Source: Aminipila sp963524205 (GTDB lineage: Bacteria > Bacillota > Clostridia > Peptostreptococcales > Anaerovoracaceae). From it: a stretch of DNA of 64,000 bases. Below are positions 43,617 to 51,883 of this stretch, piece after piece. The translations under genes were made by a program, and so were the position numbers. Positions within the stretch are counted from its first letter, which is position 1. Every line of letters begins with the position of its first letter. Where the stretch lies: positions 1-64,000 of the forward strand of contig CAURED010000015.1 of assembly GCA_963524205.1 (NCBI GenBank). The letters are read 5' to 3'. The notes below the pieces were generated by a model. That model was not told the DNA's origin and did not search any database. It saw nothing but the letters and a program-made list of their open reading frames with translations.

Positions 43617-43627
43617 ATTATGTACGA

Positions 43628-43648
43628 GTGGCGAAGCCACATTTTTTT
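43628..43648 (+). terminator. Second hairpin-T tract after the zinc-ribbon gene
   Basis: GTGGC-GAA-GCCAC followed by ATTTTTTT, 12 nt beyond the first terminator. Probably a backup terminator. Confidence 0.7.
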
Positions 43649-43730
43649 ATTATAATAAAAAATACTGCACAAGTATTAAAGCTTATCTATGCTTGTGCAT
43701 TTATATTAAAAGATTTGTTTTTAACTGAAA

Positions 43731-44186
43731 TTATAGTTTTTTTACTCCTTTATGAATCTCATCAATTGTACTAATTAATGTATCAATTTTGTCATTAAGT
43801 ATAGTTAAATCTGTTCCATCTACATTATGATTTAGAAAGAGTTCTTCCATACGATCTGTAAGAGTGCTTACTGTTTTAGTTACATGAAGAAAGGGCTGAA
43901 AATTACTACTTAATGTCGCATTGCGAAATTTATTTACATCTTTTGTTATGTAGGCTACAATTTCTTGCTCATCAGCGAACTTTCCTTGAGGAATAGGATA
44001 TGGTTTAATCCGTTGTAAATAATACTTTTCTTTGTGAGTAATATTATAAATATAAGAAATAGTCAAGTCATCAGTTAAATCAAATTCTACTAGATACATA
44101 GCGCTGCTGGCCTCTAAAATTTTTGAAGCCCCCGCCTGCCTTAAGTTAACTTCTATTAAGTTTCCTTCTATTGCATTACTGTTCAT
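43731..44186 (-). CDS. Hypothetical protein, 151 residues
   Basis: Soluble. The start MNSNAIEGNLIEVNLRQAGA is followed by a beta-rich part (YLVEFDLTDDLTISYIYNIT) and a helical, coiled-coil-like C-terminus (TLTDRMEELFLNHNVDGTDL to HKGVKKL). GGAAG precedes the ATG. It sits just upstream of a transporter gene on the same strand with a 38-nt gap. The family is not recognised. Confidence 0.7.
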   Translation of the reverse strand: MNSNAIEGNLIEVNLRQAGASKILEASSAMYLVEFDLTDDLTISYIYNITHKEKYYLQRIKPYPIPQGKFADEQEIVAYITKDVNKFRNATLSSNFQPFLHVTKTVSTLTDRMEELFLNHNVDGTDLTILNDKIDTLISTIDEIHKGVKKL

Positions 44187-44224
44187 TCTTCCACTTCCTT
44201 TCTAGAATTAACAGAGAAACTATT

Positions 44225-45493
44225 TTATGCAAAACGCACTACTAAATAAAGGGTAGAAAGCAACATAGAAAGAATCATCATTGGGTATCCTATTTTAAGG
44301 TATTGAGCAAAAGTAATTGGATATCCGTGTTTGTTACTAATACCTGAAAGTACTACATTTGCAGAAGCTCCGATTAACGTGCCATTACCGCCGAGACAGG
44401 CTCCTAACGAAATTGCCCACCAAAATGGCATAACATTAAGTCCACTTTGCTCCATAGTAAGAATCAATGGAATCATGGTAGCAACAAATGGAATATTATC
44501 TAAAATCGACGAAAGTATGGCAGAAACCCAGAGAATTAGTAACATAGTCGAAACCATATGTCCTTCTGTTGCATTCATAAGAAGATGGGCTAATGTATCA
44601 ATAACGCCTACTTTTACCATACCACCTACAACTATGAATAGCCCCGTAAAAAACACAATCGTAGGCCATTCTACACCCGCAATAATCTCATCTACATCTT
44701 GTTTTCCAATAAGCAGCATAATACTTGCTGCAGTTAAAGCAATAATGCAAGATTCAACCTGCAGTGTGCTATGCAAAACAAACCCAACAGCAACTGAAAC
44801 GGTTAATATAATACTCTTTCTCATTAAAGACGCGTCTTTTACTGCTTTTTGTTCATCCAGCTTCATGACTTCCTTCATAGCAGATTTATCAAAAACTAAA
44901 TGCTTTCCATAAATTATGTAAAAACAACAAATTGTTGCTGCTAAAACGATAACAATAATTGGACCAAGATTTACAATAAAGTCCATAAAACTTAGATTTG
45001 CAGCGCTACCAATCATAATATTAGGAGGATCACCAATTAATGTTGCAGTACCGCCAATGTTAGAAGATAGAATCTGGGTCATTAAAAATGGAACTGGATT
45101 AATTTTAAGTATCCTAGTAATGGCAAGAGTCATTGGTCCAACCAAAAGTACGGTGGTTACATTATCCAGGAAAGCCGATAATGTAGCAGTTAAAATCATG
45201 AAATACATCATAATTTTCCAAGGATTTCCTTTTGCAAGTTTTGCCGCCTTAATAGCAATATATTCAAAGATTCCTGAATTCTTTACCACGGCTACAAAAA
45301 GCATCATGCCTATTAAGACGCCGATGGTATTGAAGTCGATGTATGAAATGCAATCATCAATGCTCAGTACTTTTAAAAGTACAAGTAACACCGCACCAGT
45401 TACAGCCGCCACTGCACGATGTACTTTTTCTGACATGATAGCAACGATTACCACAATAAATATGGTAACTGCTATAAGTTGCTGTGAAATCAT
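44225..45493 (-). CDS. ArsB/NhaD-family ion transporter
   Basis: 422 residues, about 11 membrane helices. Marks are SAFLDNVTTVLLVGPMTLAI and SNIGGTATLIGDPPNIMIG in the first half. The second half repeats them as ILDNIPFVATMIPLILTM and CLGGNGTLIGASANVVLSG. This inverted repeat is typical of the ArsB/NhaD/P-protein superfamily. Substrates in the group include arsenite, Na+/H+ and dicarboxylates. No ars genes are nearby, so an Na+/H+ or organic anion role is as likely. It lies upstream of the 151-residue gene in transcription order. Confidence 0.88.
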   Translation of the reverse strand: MISQQLIAVTIFIVVIVAIMSEKVHRAVAAVTGAVLLVLLKVLSIDDCISYIDFNTIGVLIGMMLFVAVVKNSGIFEYIAIKAAKLAKGNPWKIMMYFMILTATLSAFLDNVTTVLLVGPMTLAITRILKINPVPFLMTQILSSNIGGTATLIGDPPNIMIGSAANLSFMDFIVNLGPIIVIVLAATICCFYIIYGKHLVFDKSAMKEVMKLDEQKAVKDASLMRKSIILTVSVAVGFVLHSTLQVESCIIALTAASIMLLIGKQDVDEIIAGVEWPTIVFFTGLFIVVGGMVKVGVIDTLAHLLMNATEGHMVSTMLLILWVSAILSSILDNIPFVATMIPLILTMEQSGLNVMPFWWAISLGACLGGNGTLIGASANVVLSGISNKHGYPITFAQYLKIGYPMMILSMLLSTLYLVVRFA

Positions 45494-45600
45494 TTTTAAT
45501 TACCCCCTTATAAGCTATTATTCTTTTGATTAACTTCTATAATAGACTTCTAATTTAGTAAATTCAATATTACGACATAAATTATCCGAACTTTAAGGTC

Positions 45601-46122
45601 TTATCCCCAGCCACATAAATAAGCTTCTCTTTTTAATTCTCCTAAATAACTTATTAATGATTCCATAGATAAATTCACATTTTTTAATTTTTCTATTACC
45701 ATATTTATGTAATCACAACAATTCACATCTTCAAAATGCAATTCATTTAAAAAGATTATTATTCTTTGTGAAAAAATCGACTTGTTTTGGGTCTCTGTTA
45801 TAGGCATAAATTGAATCTTTATATTTGACATGTTTTGATCCACATATATATACTCTTGCTTCAAGGAATATCTTGATTGTAGGATAAAATGATTTTGGGC
45901 AGCTTTGATAGCTAATACTAATTTTTCTACTACATTAAGTATTTCACAAGGATTTTTTAATTGGTCTAAATTCAATTGTTTATAACCTTCTGTATGATAC
46001 GTTACGCATATTTTTTCTTTTATTTTTACAAATGACATAGGAATAAAACTTTCACAATTCCCAGTAGCAAAAATTTTCAATTCAAAGTCCTTGATTTCAT
46101 TATTTTCATAAAAATTCTCCAT
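45601..46122 (-). CDS. Tad-locus associated protein (DUF6382-like)
   Basis: 173 residues, soluble. Contains IPMSFVKIKEKICVTYHTEG, YKQLNLDQLKNPCEILNVVE and YIYVDQNMSNIKIQFMPI, as in the N-terminal domain of DUF6382/FHA proteins found with clostridial Tad pili. No FHA domain follows: the protein stops early (AYLCGWG). The ATG overlaps the stop of the preceding gene, so it belongs to the Tad operon and is its last gene. A regulatory or assembly role is inferred. Confidence 0.6.
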   Translation of the reverse strand: MENFYENNEIKDFELKIFATGNCESFIPMSFVKIKEKICVTYHTEGYKQLNLDQLKNPCEILNVVEKLVLAIKAAQNHFILQSRYSLKQEYIYVDQNMSNIKIQFMPITETQNKSIFSQRIIIFLNELHFEDVNCCDYINMVIEKLKNVNLSMESLISYLGELKREAYLCGWG

Positions 46123-46886
46123 CATATTCCCCCACATTTTAGGCAAGGCATATAACCTCGTTTTGTAGCTTCACTCTTTTCTATTTCAATAACATATCTA
46201 TCTACAGTAGAACAATTAGGGCTATGATATGATTTTCCATTGTTAAAGAAACAATATACTACACTTCCTTTTCTAAGTTTTTTTGAACTACAAATACTAC
46301 AAGGCTTATATTTTTTCTTTATGTTTTTAGTTAATATTGTCTGCGTAGCTGCAACTTTTATATATGGACAATCTTTTTTATGATATTTTTCTCCTGCTAT
46401 AGGAAAAATCCAAACTTGCTCTGAATCTTCTATTTCCTCCATTTGCGAAAATCCCTTTGTTTTGCTATATTTATCACTTCCTAAAAAAGCTCGTGTCGTA
46501 ATAGTTTCTTTTTCCCATATGGGTCCATAAAATGAAATTGGAAAATTACAATTCAATTTATAATCAATATCAAACGATATTAACTTGTCTATGTTAAGGT
46601 TAAAATACAGATATTTAAAATTGTTGGTATTTACATATGAACAATTTGAATTTTCTTCTATTCTCTCATCAAGTTTTGTTGTGAACTTAAATGCTGCAAT
46701 TCTTCCAGCCGGGGTATAGGATTCAATACTTAACTTTCTTCCTTCATCAGCTGCTATACTCATAACAGTTTCATTAATACTGTTTATTTTAATTAAATAA
46801 GAAATGGTTAAAATACCTAATATAATCAAAGGCAGAACAATTGCTGCTTCAACTCCAATACTTCCCCTTTTAGTAATTTTGAACAT
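46122..46886 (-). CDS. TadE-like pilus protein with cysteine-rich C-terminus
   Basis: 254 residues. KRGSIGVEAAIVLPLIILGI is a TadE-type leader with Gly-x4-Glu prepilin cleavage site and one membrane helix. The outer region ends in two cysteine-histidine repeats, YHKKDCPYI...KPCSIC and SYHSPNCSTV...MPCLKC, resembling small metal-binding modules. The ATG at 46886 follows AGGAG and lies inside the end of the preceding gene. It is probably a minor pseudopilin of the Tad apparatus. The cysteine repeats are unusual for TadE. Confidence 0.75.
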   Translation of the reverse strand: MFKITKRGSIGVEAAIVLPLIILGILTISYLIKINSINETVMSIAADEGRKLSIESYTPAGRIAAFKFTTKLDERIEENSNCSYVNTNNFKYLYFNLNIDKLISFDIDYKLNCNFPISFYGPIWEKETITTRAFLGSDKYSKTKGFSQMEEIEDSEQVWIFPIAGEKYHKKDCPYIKVAATQTILTKNIKKKYKPCSICSSKKLRKGSVVYCFFNNGKSYHSPNCSTVDRYVIEIEKSEATKRGYMPCLKCGGI

Positions 46887-48108
46887 AGCAGTACTCCTGT
46901 CCATTAATTTTAGTACAATATTTAAAACCAATATAACAATCTTTTATGCAAAAGCTTTCATCAAAACCTCCTTGAATATTTATTTGTATTAAATCCATCA
47001 TTCTCATTAGTTTTATTTCTCTATCCTCAAAATAAAAAAACATACGAAGATAATCTTTATATGTACAGCCATAATTACTTGCAGGTTTAACATATCCACC
47101 TTTATTTGTCCCCTTTATGGCAGAATCAAGATCTAATGCCCAATCCTGCTTATTTTTATATAGAGCTACTTTTTCTCCTGCCAAGAGTAATTTTACATCA
47201 TTTAACGTTTCCGCATATGCCCATGTTTCTGCTAAAGCTATAGCTGTTATTGGCGCTTGTGGACCTGGGGTCATAAGTTCAGCCATTTCTAAAATTTGAT
47301 TTCTTTTATCAAAGTCTGCATACAAATGTGCAGAATTTAAAATGAGCCTCATAGCTTTAAAATCTTTTATAAAGTTATTCTGATTTTCACTATCACGTAA
47401 TTGTCCATACAATATATACTCCAGTTCATTTTGAAAGAATGTTTCAGTAGAGCTCTCCAGCCCTAATCGATAATTAAATTTATTTAAAATATACTCATTA
47501 ACAATGAGGTTCTTTGTATTCTGAGATGTAAGTTCCTTCCATGATGGCAAACCATTAGATAAAATACTGCCTATATTAAAGCCCTCATCTTCAAACTCTT
47601 TTGAGGGCAGCGCATTTATAATTCTTTCGTTTATAAGTTCACCTTTCCCCTTATATACCATCCCCTCTTTTTCTTGTTGTTTTAGCCTGGGATGCTTCAT
47701 ATAATCTATAATATCATTTTCAAAATTATCTACATTTGCTAACGAAAACAAACTTATATCACAATTTATACTATTTACTCTTGGCTTTATTAAAGTAAGA
47801 ATATTTTGTGCCCTTTTTTTATTAAAGCTGCTGTTTACATAAAACTGTAATTTTTCATTTATCTCCTGGTTATAACTTTTAAAGGCCATAATTCCATATT
47901 TATCTTTTAATGCTATATGATATTCTGACAAAATTGATCTTCCTGCCAACTGCATAACACAATCACAATAAGAGTAATTTGAAACTTTTGTAGATGCATT
48001 TACTAAAACTACTACAATCATCATCAAGCAAACAAATATCATAGAAAGCATTACCGAAATGTTTCCTTTCTTATTAGTTTTGACACTATAAGGCAATATA
48101 TTTTTCAC
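46870..48108 (-). CDS. TadG/DUF5702-like Tad pilus assembly protein
   Basis: 412 residues. An N-terminal anchor (NKKGNISVMLSMIFVCLMMI, VVVLVNAS) is followed by a long outer domain with SYCDCVMQLAGRSILSEYHI, ALKDKYGIMAF and KDYLRMFFYFEDREIKLMRM. These are features of DUF5702 proteins in clostridial Tad loci. The start touches the TadE-like stop (shared base at 48108). It probably helps anchor the pilus in the envelope. Confidence 0.75.
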   Translation of the reverse strand: MKNILPYSVKTNKKGNISVMLSMIFVCLMMIVVVLVNASTKVSNYSYCDCVMQLAGRSILSEYHIALKDKYGIMAFKSYNQEINEKLQFYVNSSFNKKRAQNILTLIKPRVNSINCDISLFSLANVDNFENDIIDYMKHPRLKQQEKEGMVYKGKGELINERIINALPSKEFEDEGFNIGSILSNGLPSWKELTSQNTKNLIVNEYILNKFNYRLGLESSTETFFQNELEYILYGQLRDSENQNNFIKDFKAMRLILNSAHLYADFDKRNQILEMAELMTPGPQAPITAIALAETWAYAETLNDVKLLLAGEKVALYKNKQDWALDLDSAIKGTNKGGYVKPASNYGCTYKDYLRMFFYFEDREIKLMRMMDLIQINIQGGFDESFCIKDCYIGFKYCTKINGQEYCYVQNY

Positions 48109-48521
48109 TAAAGTACCATATCTACCTTTCGTATATATTCTTTTTCATCAATCAAATACACTGTACCTTGATGCTTTCTTAAAAAGTTATCAGACATCAG
48201 GCTATTACCGCTATAAACATGTGATACGACACCATATAAACTATTTATTTCTACATTTTTTTCTTCTGTTATATAGATTTTTTTATTAAATGCTCCTTTT
48301 CCATATTTATCTTCTGGCATAAATTTGCCCAAATCTGTAATTTTTTCACCAGTTTGAGTCATCTCAAACACTTTATCTCTTAGTTCTATGTTAATATTAG
48401 CCTTAATCGCATTTCCAGTGTACATACAAATTATTATGTAAATCACAGCCATTATAGCACCAATAGCTAATGGATATATAATGGCTGCTTCAACCATTAG
48501 CGAGCCTCTCTTATTAAACAT
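48108..48521 (-). CDS. TadE-like pseudopilin
   Basis: 137 residues. KRGSLMVEAAIIYPLAIGAI has the Gly-x4-Glu prepilin site and hydrophobic helix. The outer part is short and beta-rich (KKIYITEEKNVEINSLYGVV). The ATG overlaps the pilin stop by one base (TAATG). It is a minor pilin of the Tad system. Confidence 0.82.
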   Translation of the reverse strand: MFNKRGSLMVEAAIIYPLAIGAIMAVIYIIICMYTGNAIKANINIELRDKVFEMTQTGEKITDLGKFMPEDKYGKGAFNKKIYITEEKNVEINSLYGVVSHVYSGNSLMSDNFLRKHQGTVYLIDEKEYIRKVDMVL

Positions 48522-48673
48522 TAAAAACCACTATTCATCAGATTAGAAAAGGTTCCATTTATAAAATCTGTAATCTGTGATTTAAAGATAAGCCCTATTC
48601 CTATAGCAATGGCTATAAGAATACCTACTTGTACCATTTCCATTCCTTTTTTGTTGTTTAGGTTTAATTTCAT
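48521..48673 (-). CDS. Flp-type pilin, 50 residues
   Basis: A small gene encoding MKLNLNNKKGMEMVQVGILI, then AIAIGIGLIFKSQITDFING and a ten-residue end. A short basic leader ending KKG precedes a hydrophobic helix, as in Flp/Tad major pilins. The usual Glu at +5 is replaced by Gln, with Glu at +2, so processing may differ. AGGAGG lies 7 nt before the ATG. It sits between tadC and tadE, the expected place for the pilin. Confidence 0.85.
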   Translation of the reverse strand: MKLNLNNKKGMEMVQVGILIAIAIGIGLIFKSQITDFINGTFSNLMNSGF

Positions 48674-48715
48674 TTATTCTTCCTCCTTTTGTATAAAATT
48701 TTCTAATTACCAAAC

Positions 48716-49822
48716 TTACATTTCAATCATAGCAGGCGCCAAGGTTATAATAATTAAAACTAAAAGCTGTAGTGCTAATGGCATAGTTAGCTTTGTTTCA
48801 GCTATACGTCCCTTTTCCTCTGCACGTTTTTTTCTTTGAAACCATAAAAAACTGCTCTCGCCTTGAAGAATATTTACTAATTCAGTTCCTTTATGTATAT
48901 TATCTGATATAACATTACTAATCCGCATAAACTCTCTGTTTTTACTTCTCTCTGCTAATCTTTTCAGTTCTTCTACCATTGATGCATTTGTCTCAGCTAC
49001 TTTAATATTTATCTCCGTAAGCTGACTATAAAAATATGACTTATTCATGTATGCACGGTAATTGTAATCCTTTACTATTTTTTCAAAAGCAGCTGATAAA
49101 ACTAATCCTGCATTCATTAGAAGTACTATCTTATTTAAAAAATCTGGCAATTCATCTTCAATAGATTCATTACAGTTCCTCTTAAGTTTCTTGATTTGAT
49201 CATACCTTTTAATGTAAGTACCTGTTAGTAAAACACCACATGCAAAGGCTATTAATAACATAGGATTATTTTTGTCATTGTTCCAAGATACATTGTCCAT
49301 TCCTTCTATATGCTCTGGTAAATATACTTTTTTTAAATCGTCACTTTTATTTATGCTATAAACAAGCAGATTAAGTTTACCAAGAACCTGCTCTTTTAGA
49401 TTTACTGGCTTTTCCGCAATATCCTCTTTATTGGTATTTGCTCCTTCAGGTTTTATATTTAATGTGACTGGTTTTTTTATAGTATCACCTTCTACCTCTC
49501 CTGATACAATTAGCTTTGTACTTATATTTCCCTGATCATAAGTAGGTCTTTCAATATATTTATGTCCAGCTTGATCAATATAAAATGGGCTTTCATTATT
49601 AAGCACATTTCCAAATATAACCCATAAGACTGTAAGAAGAAGTATGGTAATAATAGCAATATATCTTTTAAAATTTTGAAGCTTCATAGAGAATGTCAGG
49701 TTGCTATTTTTATTATTCCCATAAATACCATATAGTTCTTTTTCATACTCTTTAGTTTCCCCAGTAAGCAAATCTGGCATCTTATTCATAAGGCAAGCTA
49801 GAAATTTATCTATAAAATTCAT
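48716..49822 (-). CDS. tadC: Tad secretion system inner-membrane protein TadC
   Basis: 368 residues. The N-terminal soluble part has a helix at about 52-70 (YIAIITILLLTVLWVIFG), a second helix near 205, and a T2SSF domain (LPDFLNKIVLLMNAGLVLSA...VSDNIHKGTELVNILQGES). The C-terminal helix is LALQLLVLIIITLAPAMIEM. The outer insertion (about 75-190) is longer than in proteobacterial TadC. The start overlaps the tadB stop by 4 nt. Confidence 0.87.
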   Translation of the reverse strand: MNFIDKFLACLMNKMPDLLTGETKEYEKELYGIYGNNKNSNLTFSMKLQNFKRYIAIITILLLTVLWVIFGNVLNNESPFYIDQAGHKYIERPTYDQGNISTKLIVSGEVEGDTIKKPVTLNIKPEGANTNKEDIAEKPVNLKEQVLGKLNLLVYSINKSDDLKKVYLPEHIEGMDNVSWNNDKNNPMLLIAFACGVLLTGTYIKRYDQIKKLKRNCNESIEDELPDFLNKIVLLMNAGLVLSAAFEKIVKDYNYRAYMNKSYFYSQLTEINIKVAETNASMVEELKRLAERSKNREFMRISNVISDNIHKGTELVNILQGESSFLWFQRKKRAEEKGRIAETKLTMPLALQLLVLIIITLAPAMIEM

Positions 49823-50586
49823 ACTTTCACCTCAACTATCCTGTCCATAATATAATAAGATATGATTATTATAATAAGGGCACTAGTCATTATGATGCGT
49901 CCCCAAAATGTATAATATAAACTATCTAAATATCCAGGAGAAACTAAATTTAAAAATATAATTATAATTACAGGCATAGAACTAATTATTTTAGCTTCCG
50001 CCTTCTTCTGGGCAGTAATAGATTTAATTTCTCTGTCGATAGCCATTTTATCCATTATCACTTCAGTTGCCTTTGAAATCATTGCGCCTAAATTTGCTCC
50101 TGTAGTTCTGCAGATAGAATACACATCTGCAAAATTAATGATTTCTTCAATTCCACTTTTATAGGCAAAATCCTTTAATAGCATTTCGTCTGTTGCCCTA
50201 CTATCCTTAATACTTTTGGTTATGTATTGTAATTCCAGCATTATTGGTTCCTTTTCTCCATACATTAACGCTAAATTTTTGTTTCCTTCTATTAGGGCCT
50301 CCGACATTTGTCTTCCAGCAGAAATTGAGGCAGATAAAGAATAAAGCAAATCTCGAAATTGCTGCCTTAATACTTCTTTCTGTTGTTTTACCTTAAATTT
50401 AATGTAAGTCTTCTTGAATGGTATGGCCAGAAAAGCCATGAAAGTTGCAATAATTAAATTGAAGTAAAATATATATCCAATCAGGAATAAACTTGTACAG
50501 GTAATCATATAGTAATTTCTAGCTTGTACACCTTGTAATTTGTAGTTGTCATAATCATTAATGTTGTCTACTAGATTGTTATCCAT
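49819..50586 (-). CDS. tadB: Tad secretion system inner-membrane protein TadB
   Basis: 255 residues. Two N-terminal helices (MITCTSLFLIGYIFYFNLII), a T2SSF domain (FRDLLYSLSASISAGRQMSE...VYSICRTTGANLGAMISKAT) and C-terminal helices. It forms the pilus platform with TadC. The start overlaps the tadA stop. Confidence 0.88.
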   Translation of the reverse strand: MDNNLVDNINDYDNYKLQGVQARNYYMITCTSLFLIGYIFYFNLIIATFMAFLAIPFKKTYIKFKVKQQKEVLRQQFRDLLYSLSASISAGRQMSEALIEGNKNLALMYGEKEPIMLELQYITKSIKDSRATDEMLLKDFAYKSGIEEIINFADVYSICRTTGANLGAMISKATEVIMDKMAIDREIKSITAQKKAEAKIISSMPVIIIIFLNLVSPGYLDSLYYTFWGRIIMTSALIIIIISYYIMDRIVEVKV

Positions 50587-51788
50587 TATCTAACTCCCCT
50601 TAATAACAATTTATCCATATTTATCAATTGATTTTGGGTTTTTACTAATCCATTTTTTACTTCATACTTAAATAAGCTATTAATCATATACTTATTTTGT
50701 TCATAGCCATATATTTCAGCGATCTCAAGTACCCTTCTGGACTTATCTGGCATTCTGCCTAAATGAACCATTATATCTATACCTTCTGCTATTTGGTTCC
50801 GTATTGCATCTGTCGGGAAATTTGCAGCCTGCAACACCATAGTTTCTAATCGTTTCAACATTCCTGAAATAGAATTCCCATGTCCCGTAGATAATGATCC
50901 ATCATGTCCAGTATTAAAAGCCTGAAGCATATCCAGTACCTCCTTTCCTCTTACCTCTCCAACAATAATTCTGTTTGGCCGCATTCTGAGACTAGTCTTA
51001 ATTAACTGCTGCATATCAACAAGGCCCTTACCTTGAACATTTGCATTTCTGCATTCAAGCCTCACTATATTTTCAATGCCGTGCAGCTGGAGTTCTGCAG
51101 AATCTTCTATTACAATAATTCTTTCTTCTTTAGGTATATAGTTTGATAAAACATTCAATAGGCTGGTTTTACCACTGCCTGTACCTCCACTAATAAATAT
51201 GTTTTCTCCTGCGATAACCATTTTGTTTAAAAAATCTGCAGCTTCTTCTGTTATCGTTCCAAAATTTATTAAATCTTCCATTGAAAAAGCCTTTTCCGGA
51301 AACTTTCTAATCGTTAGAATCGGTCCATTCAATGCTACATTTTTATAAACCGCATTTACCCTTGAACCATCTGGCAATCGGGCATCCACTATAGGATTTA
51401 GCTCATTTATTTCACGATGTACTCTGCCTGCAATTCTTCTTATCAGTTCTTCCAGTTCTTCTGTTGTGGTAAATTGTTCATTTACTCTTTCAATAGTTCC
51501 AGAACGTTCAATAAATATATTATCTTTGCCATTTACCATTATCTCTGTAATGTCTTTATCTTTACTAAATGGATGCAATATACCTAAATCTTTTCTTATG
51601 GAATAATATACTTGATAAACTAGTCTTGCTTTAACTTTGAAATTATACATTTTTAATCTTGAATCCGATAAAATATAACTTTCAATTATCTTAAAAATTT
51701 GTTGCTCATCATTGCCATAATCGCTATGCCCTATAATCTTTCTGATATCTTCCATGATTTCCATAATTATATCTTTACCAATATCCAT
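50586..51788 (-). CDS. tadA: Tad pilus assembly ATPase TadA/CpaF
   Basis: 400 residues, GspE/VirB11-type hexameric ATPase. ITEIMVNGKDNIFIERSGTI, DARLPDGSRVNAV, Walker A ISGGTGSGKTSLLNVL, the Asp-box IVIEDSAELQL, Walker B and His-box (PNRIIVGEVRGKEVLDMLQA, FNTGHDGSLSTGHGNS) are all present. It powers pilus assembly. It is the first gene of the seven-gene run tadA-B-C-flp-tadE-DUF5702-tadE-like, followed by the DUF6382-like gene. Confidence 0.94.
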   Translation of the reverse strand: MDIGKDIIMEIMEDIRKIIGHSDYGNDEQQIFKIIESYILSDSRLKMYNFKVKARLVYQVYYSIRKDLGILHPFSKDKDITEIMVNGKDNIFIERSGTIERVNEQFTTTEELEELIRRIAGRVHREINELNPIVDARLPDGSRVNAVYKNVALNGPILTIRKFPEKAFSMEDLINFGTITEEAADFLNKMVIAGENIFISGGTGSGKTSLLNVLSNYIPKEERIIVIEDSAELQLHGIENIVRLECRNANVQGKGLVDMQQLIKTSLRMRPNRIIVGEVRGKEVLDMLQAFNTGHDGSLSTGHGNSISGMLKRLETMVLQAANFPTDAIRNQIAEGIDIMVHLGRMPDKSRRVLEIAEIYGYEQNKYMINSLFKYEVKNGLVKTQNQLINMDKLLLRGVR

Positions 51789-51830
51789 TTTTAACCTTTA
51801 ATTCCTTTTATTTCCTTGTAACTATATAAT

Positions 51831-51861
51831 AAAACAGCTGTAAATATTTTACAACTGTTTT
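51831..51861 (-). terminator. Terminator of the CPA2 antiporter gene
   Basis: A 14-bp stem AAAACAGTTGTAAA / TTTACAGCTGTTTT (one G-U) on the minus strand, followed by ATTATATAG. It lies 22 nt past the antiporter stop and before the Tad operon. Confidence 0.7.
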
Positions 51862-51883
51862 GTATCGACATTATTCGACTTAC

